Assembly (NCBI GenBank): GCA_023213395.1
Contig: CM041465.1
Location: 209,691,741-209,755,740 of the forward strand
From: Cycas panzhihuaensis
Taxonomy: Eukaryota; Cycadophyta
DNA: 64,000 nt
Direction of reading: 5' to 3'
The notes under the pieces are model-generated. The model ran no database searches. It saw only the letters and a list, made by a program, of their open reading frames with translations, and was not told the DNA's origin. Each line of letters starts with the position of its first letter. Positions within the stretch are counted from its first letter, which is position 1. Position numbers and translations under genes: made by a program. Below are positions 22,599 to 34,800 of the stretch, one piece after another.

Positions 22599-23600
22599 AT
22601 GGCAGCATTTCAAATTGGACAATCTCTACCAAAATTCAATGGCTCTGACTACCTATCTTGGTCAAGACAAATTCAAGTTATCTTACAATCAAAAGGTTTG
22701 TGGAATATTGTTTCTCAGGGGCTCAATCTACCTCAGCTAACTTTGTCAAATACAAAATTGACACCTGATTAAGAGTTAGAAAAGGAAGAACTTTTAAAGA
22801 AGGATAGTAATGCACTTTCACTTATATATATGTCTGTAGATGGGCAAATATTCCCATGCATATATGGAGCTTCCACCTCCCATGAAGTTTGGAACATATT
22901 AAAAACTAGTTATGAAGGGGCCATATCTCAACGACTTCAAAATCTGAGATGATGCCTTCAGATTCGATTAATGAATTCATTACCAAAATGCAAGATCTAG
23001 TCAATCAAATGGTATATTTGGGAGAATAGACATCTGAACAGAGAACGATCGAGAAAATATTAAGAAGTGTAAGTGAAATCAGTAAATTTGAAAATATTGC
23101 GACTACCATTGAAGTAACCAAGGACTTGTCTACCTTAAAGGTTGATCAATTATTGTCAATATTGCTCAACGTGGAAGAAAAATGTAAAAGCAAGGCTACA
23201 AATGAAGATTTAGATCAAGCTTTTACCTCAACTTCTAACTTAAGGATGAATCGATCTCAAGAAACAAATGTACGACAAAATCTTCAGTTCTCAAGAGGAA
23301 GGTCAAGAGGATTCAATCAAGGAAGAAGCTGGAATTCGTCAAGTACAAATCAAGGCAGAGGATGGAATTCTACAAGGTCAAGTCAAGGAAAAGGTGGAAA
23401 CCCTACAAGATCAAGTTGGAATTCTTCACCTATAGGTCGAGGTGCGTCTCAAGGAAAGGGCAGGGGTTATGGTCCTCAATGCCACCGATGTGGGAAATTT
23501 GGACATTTGGCTAGAAACTGTTATTCAATAAACACTATTATAGACATCCAAGAGAATTCTTCTAAAGGTGAGAGTTTATTCTATACTAGTTTAATGGCAA
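22599..23600 (+). pseudogene. Gag of copia element C
   Basis: Starts at ATG 22599: MAAFQIGQSLPKFNGSDYLSWSRQIQVIL, the F-x-G-x-x-Y-x-x-W gag opening. The first part is in frame 3, with one stop replacing a codon near 22770. Around 22940-22955 the frame shifts and several dozen residues appear deleted (from LQNLR directly to SDSINEF). From 23126 the frame is open: a Gly/Arg/Ser-rich tail with repeated NQGRGWNS-like units, then a perfect CCHC knuckle CHRCGKFGHLARNC (23480-23521). The protein would form the capsid and bind the RNA. Confidence 0.9.
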
Positions 23601-24124
23601 ATTATTTGACAAATGATGAATGGTTTATTGACTCCGGATGCTCAACACACATGACTTACAATACTATTTTTTTTTCAAAGATTGATAAGGATCAGAAAGG
23701 GAAAGTTATATTTGGAGATGACAATACCCAAGAAGTTCAAGGTAGGGGGACTATCTCTATTAAAACAAATGACGGAGAAAACAAGGATATTCACAATGTT
23801 TTACTTGTTCCAGGATTAAAGAAAAATCTGTTATCAGTTGGCCAAATGATGGAACAAAGATACAGGTTAGTATTTGATGATGGTGAATGCAAAATCTATG
23901 ACAAAAAAAGAAATTTTTCTTTGATTGCTAAAGGAAAAATGACTAAAGATAGATTGTTCAAATTAGCTCTATGTCCTCAAAATGTTGCCTTGAATGCTTC
24001 GGTTGATAATGATAATATTCTATGGCATCTTCGTTATGGACATTTAAATTATGGTAACCTTATCAACCTAAGAAAGAAAGGAATGGTTAGTGGTCTCACC
24101 TTTATTCAAAACAACAATGATGTT
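23601..24124 (+). pseudogene. Protease and start of gag-pre-integrase of element C
   Basis: Same open frame as the gag tail. The retropepsin active site reads WFIDSGCSTHMT (Trp at 23621, catalytic Asp at 23630-23632), intact. It is followed by a beta-rich core with NVLLVPGLKKNLLSVGQ, the conserved copia flap and C-terminal region. The pre-integrase module begins LWHLRYGHLNYGNL near 24020 and is cut by an intron-like insert at 24125. As sequence, this protease looks undamaged, unlike those of elements A and B. Confidence 0.9.
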
Positions 24125-24218
24125 GTAAGGATGTTTTGTTAATATAATGGAGGTACCTTAAGTGTGCCGTTCGATCCTATGGAGGTGTTTTATTCTATTT
24201 GCTAATATCTTATTGTAG
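24125..24218 (+). other. Intron-like 94-bp segment inside the pol frame of element C
   Basis: Begins GTAAGG and ends CTAATATCTTATTGTAG, so it has a 5' splice donor, a plausible branch site (CTAAT) and a pyrimidine-leaning acceptor. It contains two TAA codons in the pol frame. The pre-integrase coding sequence resumes shortly after (HVCEGCVFRKHH, from 24233). However, 94 is not a multiple of three, and the flanking coding sequence is in the same frame before and after, so exact splicing would shift the frame. It may be a chance insertion or a decayed intron. Confidence 0.4.
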
Positions 24219-25250
24219 GTTCTATTTTCCAACATGTTTGTGAAGGATGTGTTTTTAGAAAACATCATAGGAACAACTTTCTTGAATCCAATTTTCAATC
24301 CCAAGCTCCATTAGAATTAGTTCATGTTGATTTATGTGGTCCCATGAATAATGTGTCACATGGAAAGGCAAGATATTTCATGATTTTGGTTGATGATTTC
24401 ACAAGAAATATTTGGGTTTACTTCCTTAAGGAAAAATCAGAAACATTCTTGAAATTTATAAAGTTCAGAGCTATGTCTGAAAGATAAAGTGGATTCAAAA
24501 TAAAAATCCTTCGTTCAGATAATGGGGGAGAATTTATCTCTAATGACTTTAAAAAATTTTGTAGCAAAGTCAGAATAAGAAGACAATTTACAACCCCTTA
24601 TACTCCCCAGCAAAACAAAGTAACTGAAAGAAAGATAAGGACTGCTACAGAAATGGCAAGATGTATGCTAAAAGGAAAAAAATTAAATGACTCATTTTAG
24701 GGTGAAGCAATAAATGCTATCGTGTATTTACTAAATAGAAGTCCAACTAAGGCATTGAAGGATGTGACTCTAGAGGAAGCATGGACAGGTAAGAGGCCTG
24801 ATGTAAGCAATTTAAGAGTGTTTGGTTATGTTGCTTATGCCCATATTCCTAATCAGAAAAGAACAAAATTAGAGAGCAAAAGCATTAAGTGCATCTTTAT
24901 AGGATATTCTGATGAGCAAAAAGCCTATAGACTTTATGATCCAATTGCAAAGGTTTTCTTTGTAAGCAGAGATATTATTTTTGATGAACATGGTGAATAT
25001 AAGGGTGAAGACGACAAAGGTAAAGAAATTCTGATTGAGATTGGCACCTCAGAAAAAAGGACAAATACAAATTCAATCGAAGATTCAAGCTTGAATCAAC
25101 AATAGGGACAGGATCCAAAATGGCTTACAAGAAGTCATAATCCTAAGAATATTTTGGATAATGACTTTAACAAAAGATTCACAAGATCACAAGCTAAAGT
25201 AAACTATGCTCTAATGTCTCAAGTGATGCAAAATGATGAACCTTAAACTT
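24219..25250 (+). pseudogene. Integrase of copia element C
   Basis: CEGCVFRKHH completes the zinc module. The catalytic core follows: ELVHVDLCGPM (first Asp), YFMILVDDFTRNIWVYFL, RSDNGGEFISNDF (second Asp), and TPYTPQQNKVTERKIRT (catalytic Glu), so the D-D-E residues are present. The C-terminal region RVFGYVAYAHIPNQKRTKLE, KCIFIGYSDEQKAYRLYDP is in the open frame 24722-25105. Three stops (near 24486, 24700 and 25103) sit where Gln, Trp or Arg are usual and can be explained by single C-to-T or G-to-A changes. Confidence 0.92.
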
Positions 25251-26215
25251 TTGAGGAAGCTACAAAAAGTAATGAATGGACTCAAGCAATGGAAGCAGAA
25301 CTCGATGCCATAAATCAGAATAAAACATGGGATATGGTTGAATTACCACCAGGTAAGAATGTCATTGGAACCAAATGGATATTTAAGACTAAATACAAAG
25401 CTGATGGGACTATTGACAAATATAAGGCAAGACTGGTTGCAAAGGGCTATGCTCAATAAGAAGGTATAGATTATGAAGAACCATTTGCTCCAGTTACAAA
25501 GATGACTACCATCAGGTGTATTGTATCTCTCGCTGTTCATCTTGGTTGGAAGATCTATCAAATGGATGCAAAATTAGCTTTCCTTAATGGTTATGTTGAT
25601 GAAGAAATTTATGTCTCTCAACCTCAAGGTTTTGAAGTTAAGGGACATGAACACTTGGTGTGTAGACTCAAAAAGGCTTTATATGGACTAAAACAAGCAC
25701 CAAGAGCTTGGTATGCAAGGATTGATAAATATCTTCAGGATAAAGGTTTTTAAAGAAGTAATTCAAATTTAAATCTTTACATAAAGACCTCCAAAGATTC
25801 TATTTTGATTGTTGCAGTGTATGTTGATGATTTAATTTACACTGGTAACGATGATGAGCTACTTCAAGAGTTTAAAGGATATATGAATTTTGAATTTGAG
25901 ATGATGGATTTAGGACAATTACATTACTTTCTTAGAATTGAAGTATGGCAAGATAAAAGTAGAATATATATGTCTCAAAGCAAATATGCTATGGATATCT
26001 TAAGGAAATTCAACATGAGCAATTGTAATTCCTGTAACACTCCCATTGAAGTTAGATTAAAGCTAAGTAAGCATGAAGAATCCACATCAGTTGACCCCAC
26101 TCTATATCGTCAGCTAATTGGAAACCTCATATATCTTACTAATACAAGACTAGATATAACATATGCTGTCAACCTAACTTCAAGGTTCATGGCAAATCTT
26201 AAGTAGGAACATTGG
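25251..26215 (+). pseudogene. Reverse transcriptase of copia element C
   Basis: Opens with TFEEATKS and NEWTQAMEAEL, then GTKWIFKTKYKADGTIDKYKARLVAKGYAQ-stop-EGIDYEE. Motif A is intact (YQMDAKLAFLNGYVDEEIYV), followed by KALYGLKQAPRAWYARI. Motif C YVDD (25820-25831) is intact. The C-terminal part LYRQLIGNLIYLTNTRLDITYAV reaches 26206. Four stops, each a likely CAA/CAG-to-TAA/TAG change, interrupt an otherwise single frame (frame 2). Confidence 0.93.
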
Positions 26216-26759
26216 AATGCTGCTAAGAGAATTCTTAGGTACATTAAGGGAACAATTGATCATGGCCTTTTTTATAACTCCTTCAAACAAATGCAGCCTG
26301 ATTGGCTATTTTGATGCAGATTGGGCTAATGATATGGAAGATAGGAAATCTATCATAGGTTATGTTTTCAACATTGGCTTAGCAGCAATATCTTGGAATA
26401 CAAAGAAACAACCCACTGTGTCATTATCCACAACAGAAGCAGAATACAAGGTAGCTGAAGCAACAAGTCAAGAAGTTATTTGGATTAGAAGACTACTTGA
26501 AGATCTACATCAAAGGCAAAGTGATACTACGATTATTCATTGCGACAATCAAAGCACAATACAAATGTCGAAGAATCCAGTCTTACATGTAAGAACAAAG
26601 CATATTAAGATTAAACATCACTACATTCGAGAGCTGGTTCAAGAAGGACAGATTGAACTTGTACATTTTAGAATGGAAGATCAACTTGCAGATATATTTA
26701 CAAAGGCACTACCAAGGATCAAGCATTACAAGCTTAAGGAAGGTTTGGGAATTTTTTAA
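26216..26759 (+). pseudogene. RNase H of copia element C
   Basis: After the stop at 26204-26206 the frame 2 reading EHWNAAKRILRYIKGT continues to about 26290, where a one-step frameshift moves it to frame 3. The rest is open to 26759: GYFDADWANDMEDRKSIIGY (first Asp), SLSTTEAEYKVAE (Glu), HCDNQSTIQMSKNPV (Asp), TKHIKIKHHYIREL, QLADIFTKALP. All catalytic acidic residues are present. It ends 10 bases before the purine tract, as usual for copia. Confidence 0.93.
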
Positions 26760-26778
26760 AATATGCATTATGGGGGAG

Positions 26779-26982
26779 TGTTAGAAAATATCTTGTAATG
26801 CACATTTGTCAGCTTATAAGACTCACATCCTTATGATATTATTAATTGTCGATTTCATTATACTCATAAATGTATGAGTATATAAACTCTTTTGTACATT
26901 GAATTTTACATATGGAAGTAAGGTATCTCATGATACTATTTTTCAATCCTGGAGTTTTTCGTGTGTATTGTAGATTCCAACA
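26779..26982 (+). repeat. 3' LTR of copia element C
   Basis: 204 bp, same length as the 5' copy without indels, ends CCAACA and is followed by the CTTTG target duplicate. Preceded by the purine tract at 26770-26778. Confidence 0.94.
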
Positions 26983-26987
26983 CTTTG

Positions 26988-29900
26988 GTATCAAGTTTGA
27001 GTTTGAAATGTAACTTCTCAAAGGGATTTCTTAAGCCCCCCTTATTCTATTTCGATGGAACTTCCTTCACCACTTTTACATGCTATAGATTCATCATCCA
27101 ATCTAGCCTTTACTTATAACATGGTAAATAAAGTCAAGACATTCAAGTTTAAACTTCATTTAGTCATATAAGTTGAGTTTCCACCATTTATCATCTTGCT
27201 TTCTACTACTAACAAGAGATTTTAGTGAAAAAGGTCCAAATGTTTCACTATAACCACCCCTTTTGGCATCACTAGGTTCATATCTTGCTTTATTTACTTA
27301 AGCTATTTACTAGTTATGGTTTGTATTCATTCAATAGATGTCACTTAGTTAGCATTTTAGTTATCAGATCTTCTTTAGTTATTGTTTGATTGTTAAAACT
27401 TTAATTAGGACATGATTATCCATTTGTCATTTTGTTTTAAGTTATGAGAGTTGAAAGATTTCCAACTAGATGATTGGATGCATGTGATTGTGATGATATT
27501 TATTTATTGATGATTGATATCATGACGTAATTTTATGTTCTTGTCTAATATGATTCATAAAATTGTTCCAAGTGTTCCCTTTTTGATCATTTCTTTTTGA
27601 ATACTATCAAGTATTATAATTGATTTTAGTCTTATTTCTATGACTTTTTGACATTTTCCCTTCATGATCTAGTCTTTATTAAAGACATTACTACTTTTAG
27701 AAGGCCTAATAAGTTAGTTCTTACATTTTCTATTTCTTTTTCTATCTTTTTTAGCCTTTTTAGTGATATCATATTTTTGGTAATAATAAAAATATGATAA
27801 CCTTCATATTTTTCGTTTTATTTGTATTATCACACTTTTAGTTGAATATTATATTTTTTATCATCATGTCTATAAATTAAGAAACAAAATATAGATTTAT
27901 CATGTATTTTGATTTGATTTCTTCTAAGATTCATAACCTGGTATTGCCCTACCTACCTTGACTAATCCATGATAATCTTACCTTCCTCTATGTAAGATTT
28001 ATTGAGAAAAGTTAGCCTAAACCATGGGCTAAAATTATGGTTTTCTTATTCGCCCTCCTCCCTCTTTTTTCCTATAAATCCCTGTATATTTTTAAAATGA
28101 AGGGAGGAGAGCATTTAGATATAATAAAGTGCTACCAAAGTTTTTCTAACACTCCTTGCTAGTGACTTGTTGTTGATCGAAGTAGATTGGAAATCATCTT
28201 CTTGGAAGCTTGTGAACTCTATTCGAAAGATTATAAGACCATATTTATCTTAATTATTTCTTAGTTCTCAAATTTACCCCTCCACCTATTTTGTAAGTCT
28301 TATTCTCTTAGTTTCCATTAATTCTTTGGCTATATTCTTCTCTCCTATAACCTCTATTATTCTCAAGTTTCTCATTCTCACGGTACTTAGATCTCTCTTT
28401 ACAACATGTTGGATAGGAATATAACATCAATCTAAGGCACATTACACTTATTTTTATCAAGTTTGAAGTATCCTTTTGTAATTCAATGTTTATTTTACTA
28501 ATTAGAGTAGTTTACTTTGGCTTAATTAAAATAAAAAGGAAAAAAAGAGGCTTTTTTCATTGTAATTTCTATTATTTTCTATCAAGGTCTGCTTGTTTCA
28601 TTTACTCATTAAGTGATATGACTTGGGGATCAAACCAATTTTGATCTCTATCTTATTTTCACATTGTTGGAAGCATTAAAAGGGGTTAGTTTAAGGGATT
28701 GAACTAATTTTAATCTATAATATTAACTACCAAAGAGCCAAATTACTTGTCTACTATTTTTCTTATTCCCATTTATAATTTATAAAGAACTTCATCCTAA
28801 CAAAGGGTTAAATAAACCAAGCCAATTCTTTGCGAAGAGCCAAGCAGTAAGAAAAGTGACTTTTGATTAATTGAGTATCCTTACCCTCTTCAATAGAGTT
28901 TTAAAGAACTCATGGAATTCACTTATTATCAAAGTTTATTCATATGCAACAGAAATGTTGTTATACATTTTCTAAAATTACTTTTTTTTTTTTTCTTTTA
29001 AATATAATAATTTAAATATAAAATGGTTTTATATCTTCGATCAATTAACTTCATTCTAAAATGGCGGTAATCAAAAGAGGATGAATCTATTACTTCATAG
29101 CTCTATTGGATGCCTCCTCGAAGGCACCTCCAACATATCCCATACTTCTTCCATATAACTTAAAGTTAATCTTTTATAATTTTTAGAATTATTCTAAAAA
29201 CCTTAATTGGTTTATAAATAAACCCTCTTCTTCCACATACTAGAGATGCACTTATATGGGTTCTAAAATTTTCTACCTATTAATATTATCCACCTTATAT
29301 CTTCTACATGTAATCAATTTGATCTCTTGTATTAATGAACAATATCCATTACTTCAATATACTCCAAGAATGTTACTACAATTTTGCTTTTCTCTATAGT
29401 TCTACATAATTATTATCTTCTTCATAATTTGTCTAAAATTTACTCACTCTTCTTAGGTCAATTTTATACTATAGGCCTACAACCTATTTCAACCTACTTC
29501 CTCATGGATTTTCACTTAACCTTCTGGTAGTGAATCCCTTAAACTAGGACACTTAAGACTACCTTTATAATATCATTGTCTCTAATAGCCTACATAACAC
29601 CATAAATTATCTTTAAGTAGTGAAGATTATTACCATGTGTGTGTGTACTTCATCATGAATTTGTTTCTCTTCTCATGGAAATATACTAATAAGTTTTGAT
29701 TATTGATAAATATTGGCTCAACTTTGAAGGGTGATCAAGCCTACATATGAGGCTACTTCTGATCTCTAACTTTCAAACTTATGGATAAATATTTGACACC
29801 TACATGCTTAACATAGGGCCCACATGCACAATAAAATATCCATAGAATGAAACAATATCAACAATATCTCATGCCAATTTTTTAGAGTTTAATCTTTAAT

Positions 29901-30167
29901 TTATATACAACTCTTCAATTTTAATGCACCTTAGCATTTATTGGTAATAATAGTTATAATCAGTTCCTTTAATTAGTGAGCTCCCCCTTGCTTTATATTG
30001 GCTTATAATTATACTTTTAATGATCTGCTACTTTTTTATCCCTCCTAAATCTATTTGCTTACATTAGAGGATACATCATACATGCTCATACCTACTCTAC
30101 TATGCTCTACTTCACTAGAACAAGCTCACTCCTACTCTAATATAATATCAGTCCAACTTAGAGATTA
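26988..30167. other. Decayed noncoding sequence, no recognisable gene
   Basis: More than 3 kb with stops in all frames and no conserved motif that I can read. A promoter-like stretch lies at about 28060-28110 (CCTATAAATCCC followed by a GA-rich run) and may be the TATA box of a decayed LTR, but no second copy is visible. If the candidate element E at 30168-30745 is real, this would be part of its interior. Confidence 0.5.
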
Positions 30168-30237
30168 GCTCTAATACCATATTAGAAAATGGATTAGAAT
30201 TGATTTGATACCATGTTAAAATTCTGGGTCTAATATC
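30168..30237 (-). repeat. Repeated primer-site-like units, minus strand (candidate element E)
   Basis: The minus strand carries three related units beginning TGATATTAGAC, TGGTATCAAAT and TGGTATTAGAGC, all near-matches to the initiator tRNA-Met primer site TGGTATCAGAGC. They are separated by about 25-34 bases of related AATT-rich spacer. The same arrangement occurs on the + strand after 59820. A repeated primer site is unusual; it may record local duplication at the LTR junction. Confidence 0.6.
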
Positions 30238-30745
30238 ATCATCATACAATATTAAACACTTCATTAGATACAAAAATATTGATATGTAAGCATTCATTAT
30301 TAATTCTAATACATCACATGATTACGAATAGGGCATATAACATCAATAATAGAGAAGGAAGTATAAATCAGGAATATAATATTGAGACATAAGATTTCCA
30401 TTAGTAGAATATCAAGTTGAGAAAACATCCATTTCAAATGTATGAGATGCCATTAATAAAATATGTATAATGAAGCATGTGATAAGACCATACTCGTTTC
30501 CATTAAGGAAGCATTAGGTGTCTTCATAACTAACCTTGAATAAGTTATTCCCTTTTATATAAATAGGTCACCTTACCAATGAAGTTACACTAAACATTAA
30601 CCAATCATATCGTATATGAGAACCATTATATCAACTAATCAAATGAGTATTTATATAATAATTAGTTTTGCATACATATTTGTAACTTTGAGAGAGTATA
30701 TCTAATGATTTTACTACAATAATATGATCACTAGACAACCTAACA
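30238..30745 (-). repeat. Candidate 5' LTR of decayed element E
   Basis: Read on the minus strand it begins TGTTAGGTTGTC (complement ending at 30745), holds a TATA box TATATAAAAGGG (complement of 30551-30562) like that of element A's LTR, and ends at the primer-site units. No partner LTR or purine tract was found to the left, so this may be a truncated element. The boundaries are inferred from TG and primer-site position only. Confidence 0.45.
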
Positions 30746-33700
30746 TGAGCATCATGGATTGACTATAGATTAAACATTCTTTTCCAATGCTCATGAACCT
30801 CCAATTAATACAAAAATTTGGTTTAGGTGTGCTTAATAATAATTGTCTTTATCTTAAAATTTCACTTAATTTAGATATCAAGAGTGAATGTTATGACGAA
30901 GATAACAAGTTGCTACCCCTACATGCATGCTATATAAGCCCAATATAATAGATATTCATATATGTAAGTACTCTTGGATCTTAGAAAGTGAAGAGGGAGA
31001 TGAGCTATTCATATTTAAGAGGGGATGTACTTAGTTACTATATGGTTTAGTAATTAATTTATAATCATAGGTGCCCTGTAACATAGGGGTTGAGGTATAA
31101 GTTGACAACATAAAAAATAAATCACATGAACTAGAGTAAACAACAAATATAAAATTATACTTGGTCACTTCAAAGGCCTAAAAATTAGGAAATAGGTAGA
31201 TAACTATATTTTATATAATGCATATTAGTATTCGAGGTAGTGTATTACCATTTAATTTTATATAAATCTCTTACTTATTCGAATTCAATAAATGAGTCAT
31301 ATAGGTAACGTAATAATCTATAAAATATGAAAGTAGTATAGACTCAAGATACCCTTCTAATCTAGTGAAAATTTAAGCAAAATACCTAAATAAACAAGAA
31401 GTAATTAGATGAAGTTTTGTGATTTTAGCTACACTAGAATCGATAAAGCAAGGATTGATTAGAATGAATATGAGAATAATAGGGCTATAAGATATGCCTA
31501 GTCTAGTGGTAAGTTATTGGAACTTGTATTGAAAAGGTTTTCACCTATTCAAGGCTACTTGCATCTAGTTAGCTTCATACAATCTCATAGGAATAATAAG
31601 TAAAAGCCATCAATCAAGAGATATAAAGTAGTTGCAACACTTTGTTCTCTAAATTATATGTAAATAAGGAAGAATGGTTTGTCCCTAAGTACCATGGCCT
31701 TGATGGAGATAAAAATGAAAGGCTAACTCACCCCAAGGGTATAAGACCAATTGGCATGCAATTGATCCCTTCATAAGGAATGAGTGTGTATAATATAATA
31801 TACAAAAATATAAGTAAACTATCAAATTAGAGTTAAATACTACATCTAATGTATTAGAATTAGAGCTAAATACCACATCCAACATTGTAGTATCAAAAAG
31901 CCCATGGTTGAATCCATTAGAAAAGACATTTTTAGAGTTTACTTTGACTTATTTTAAAAAGCTTATTATTTGCTATTTTTAAAGCCTTTTAAAATATTTT
32001 GTTTAGAATCTTTTTTGCCTATATTGTGACATGTATTATGTCATTTTTTGAAGAGTTATAGATATGTTTTTAAGGCTCATATTAAAGGACTTTTAGGGGT
32101 AAAACATTTAAACTTGTTTGCATATTTTTAGGGTATTTATATTGCATATTTTTTAGTTTTTTAGGGCATTTTTGAAGCTATAAAAAAGAGAAAATATATG
32201 GTAAAAAGGGCAGATATTGATATGTTGAGAAATATATTTTTCATGATTGATTTTTTATTCATGTGGGTCTAAAATAATGTTACATACACGTTTTCTTATT
32301 GAAGGCCATAAGATTTTTTTTTTGAAGTTGTAGATTAATGAAAAATGGAGCAGATTAGGTACTCATGTAGGCCTAATTACCTTGCAAAGTCAATAAGTTT
32401 GTCACAATAAAAAAAAAAGAAAATAAAGAAAAAAGGGTGTTTTTAATAGCTATTTGAAGCTATAATTTTTGTAAGAATATATCTTATTACAACTACCATA
32501 AAACTTTATAGGGTTCATGTAAAAAGGTGGAAATATGAAAAATAAAATATATGAAAATAAAAAAAAAATCCTTATATAATTAGAAAGTCTAAGAAGCATT
32601 TTTTTACTTGTATTCTTAAAAAGAAGAAGCCTCTCTCTCTGTTTATTTTTCTCTCTCTCTACACACACACACACATTTTTGAAAAGTGAAAGTTATTATA
32701 AAACTAGTATAGAGTGGTTAAAATCCCCATATAAGGTTTGAATGAAAAGTATATTAGTTGCTAAAAAGAGGTAATATAGTTTTTTTTACTGAGATAAAGA
32801 CTTATCTAGCTTCTAATGGCTTACAAATATATTCCTAATATTACTATTCAAAAAAAAGGAAGGATGAAAAACAAAAAAAAAACTTGTGAAAAATGTGGTA
32901 AGGCCAGGTGAGAATGATGAACTTATTACACAAGGAAGAGACACTTAGAAGGGCAAAGGTTAAAAAGAATGTAGAGATGCTATGATTGTAGAGGGTAAAA
33001 ACCCTTAACATAATGGTATATAAGGATGCCCCATGAAATCCACATCAAGGATGCATTAATATAGAATAAATATTAATGAGGAACATATATCCACTGTGAG
33101 GTATTAAAAGTTTTTAGATGTAGAGAATATTGAAGCATAATAGTAAATTCACCAAGTGAGGGTAAGATAAAGAGTAAATACAATGATTAAAGTCTCAAAA
33201 TGAGTTGAGCAAGTTATAGAAGATGCCCATAAAACTAAAAGATAGAGTAAAAAGTATGATGAGAGGAATAATAAAACCCCCCATACCTCAAATGTTGTAG
33301 CATACTAGTAGCTTAAAACCCATGGTATTTTCAACATTGATAACATGGTATATTGACCTAAGTAGCATGAGGAATATGCGAGCTAATGAAATATACATTA
33401 TTTTGAGGGTATATTATTCTAACAAGCTAACTATGCACTTGAAAAAATAAAAAAATTTAATGATATTTGATTTTTAATTGGAATCCACTAAAGCCCTTTA
33501 TGGAGAGAACCCCTAGTTATATAAAGCACCTACATAACTAGAAGCTTTAATATAAAAGGGTCTACAACTTGATTTTTTAGCCTTTCATATTTGTTAAAGA
33601 GACAAGCTTATGTTTTTTGCTATATCTTCAATAAATAAAGTTGAATTTTAGTATCAGAAGTTGCATTGGGAAGTTGGATTAACCCTCTTTAAACTGATAG

Positions 33701-34150
33701 GTTATTTAAAGTAATTTAGAGTTGATTTGCTATAGAAATATTAGCTCAAAATCAAGATGAGTATTTTATTAGTTTTAGGCACATTTATCTTTTTTCAAAG
33801 GTTCTAAATCATTTGATGATGTTTTTTATTACTATATTAATATGGAAAAAATATAAACTTTTATGTCATAAGATCTAGGATCTAGAGAACCCCAATTTAT
33901 ATTAAATTTATAAAAAATTATCATTAGGGAGAGTTATATTAAGTTTAGTGACATTCCTTCATAATTATATTTGTATCAATATAACTTATATTATTGGATA
34001 TATGTAAGTCCATAATGGTATTGTGAAGCCAAAAGGACCTTTTATCATGTAATTCTAGCTATTAGGTGTTGATGATATTGTATCTTTAGTCAATAGTTAC
34101 TAAACAAGCTACTCATAATCCCATTTATAATTATGTAATTATATATTACA
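30746..34150. other. Decayed noncoding sequence with simple repeats
   Basis: No gene recognised. It contains (CT)n and (AC)n tracts at about 32632-32674, several poly-A runs, and a segment (about 31010-31200) that resembles 40495-40670 in the same orientation. Short frames here are accidental. Confidence 0.5.
31010..31200 (+). repeat. Dispersed repeat, copy 1
   Basis: Shares an order of words with 40495-40670: AGTTACTATATGGTTTAGTAATTAATTT, then an AGTTG-type block, then TTGGTCACTTCAAAGGCC and ATTAGGAAA. Roughly two thirds identical by eye with indels. It probably derives from the same family of old element. Confidence 0.5.
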
Positions 34151-34171
34151 GGGGGAAGAGAGGTGGGGGAA
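34151..34171 (+). other. Polypurine tract candidate
   Basis: GGGGGAAGAGAGGTGGGGGAA immediately left of a TGTTAGATAAT LTR start. Length and composition are typical of the primer for plus-strand synthesis in LTR elements. Confidence 0.6.
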
Positions 34172-34568
34172 TGTTAGATAATAATATCTAATTATATTTA
34201 TTGTTATCCTAACCCTTTTGATACTCTCTCAAATATTTAGTAAATTTTATATTTATATCACCTAAACATATGTGCTACTTAGAAAATGTACTAGCATACA
34301 TAGGTTGACTTAAAGGGTTCTTTGCATAAGGTAAGCTATTTTAGAAATATGTATATCATTCTTTCAATAAGATAAAGTTTTATCATTCCTCCATATATCT
34401 TGTGTACTATTTATTTGCATATATCTCATCTTTTATTTTTTATTTGTTTAACTTATACTTATCTCTTTTGTCTATTTCAAGTTCTTATTAGGTCTATCTT
34501 CCATTGCTATTTACTTTCTCATTTATATCCCAATATTTTATTATTAAAGTTAGAAAAAATTTCCAACA
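34172..34568 (+). repeat. Candidate LTR F, flanked by both a purine tract and a primer site
   Basis: Begins TGTTAG after a purine tract and ends TTCCAACA. Three bases later is TGGTATTAGAC (34572-34582), close to the initiator tRNA-Met primer site. A single LTR with a purine tract on one side and a primer site on the other is expected only in tandem elements that share an LTR. No second copy of this LTR is recognised in the window. Confidence 0.5.
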
Positions 34569-34582
34569 AAGTGGTATTAGAC

Positions 34583-34795
34583 TTGAATGCCACATATAAC
34601 ACTCACAACATGTAATAAATTAGACAAGAAAATAAGTTAAAATCCTAGAGAAATAGGTTCAAGAGTGAGATAAGAGGATTTAAAATAATCACAAAAAAAG
34701 GCATGTAAAAACACTCTCCAACTCTCTTATAGGCAAGGCTTATGATATCATAAAAGAGAGAAGATCTCTCCACACTTTAATGCACACACAAGATT
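34583..34795 (+). other. Leader-like sequence after LTR F, interrupted by element D
   Basis: Noncoding. The sequence continues on the far side of element D at about 39828. No coding motif. Confidence 0.4.
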
Positions 34796-34800
34796 AAAGG

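Larger units (their letters stand above)
20647..26982 (+). mobile_element. Ty1/copia LTR retrotransposon C, complete length, coding region lightly decayed
   Basis: Two 204-bp LTRs (20647-20850 and 26779-26982) with a perfect 5-bp target duplication CTTTG (20642-20646 and 26983-26987). The primer site TGGTATCAGAG abuts the 5' LTR and a purine tract ATGGGGGAG (26770-26778) abuts the 3' LTR. By eye the LTRs differ at 14 of 204 positions, 12 of them transitions, so about 93 percent identity. That makes it the youngest LTR element here. It was inserted beside the 42-bp repeat array. Gag, protease, integrase, RT and RNase H are all easily read. Its leader carries an antisense HSP70 fragment. Confidence 0.96.

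Noticed and set aside
31685-34615. Short Phe/Ile/Leu-rich frames (31685-31885, 32450-32674, 34400-34615) as small membrane proteins
   Set aside because: Expected by chance in T-rich DNA. They lack conserved motifs and overlap LTR or simple repeats.
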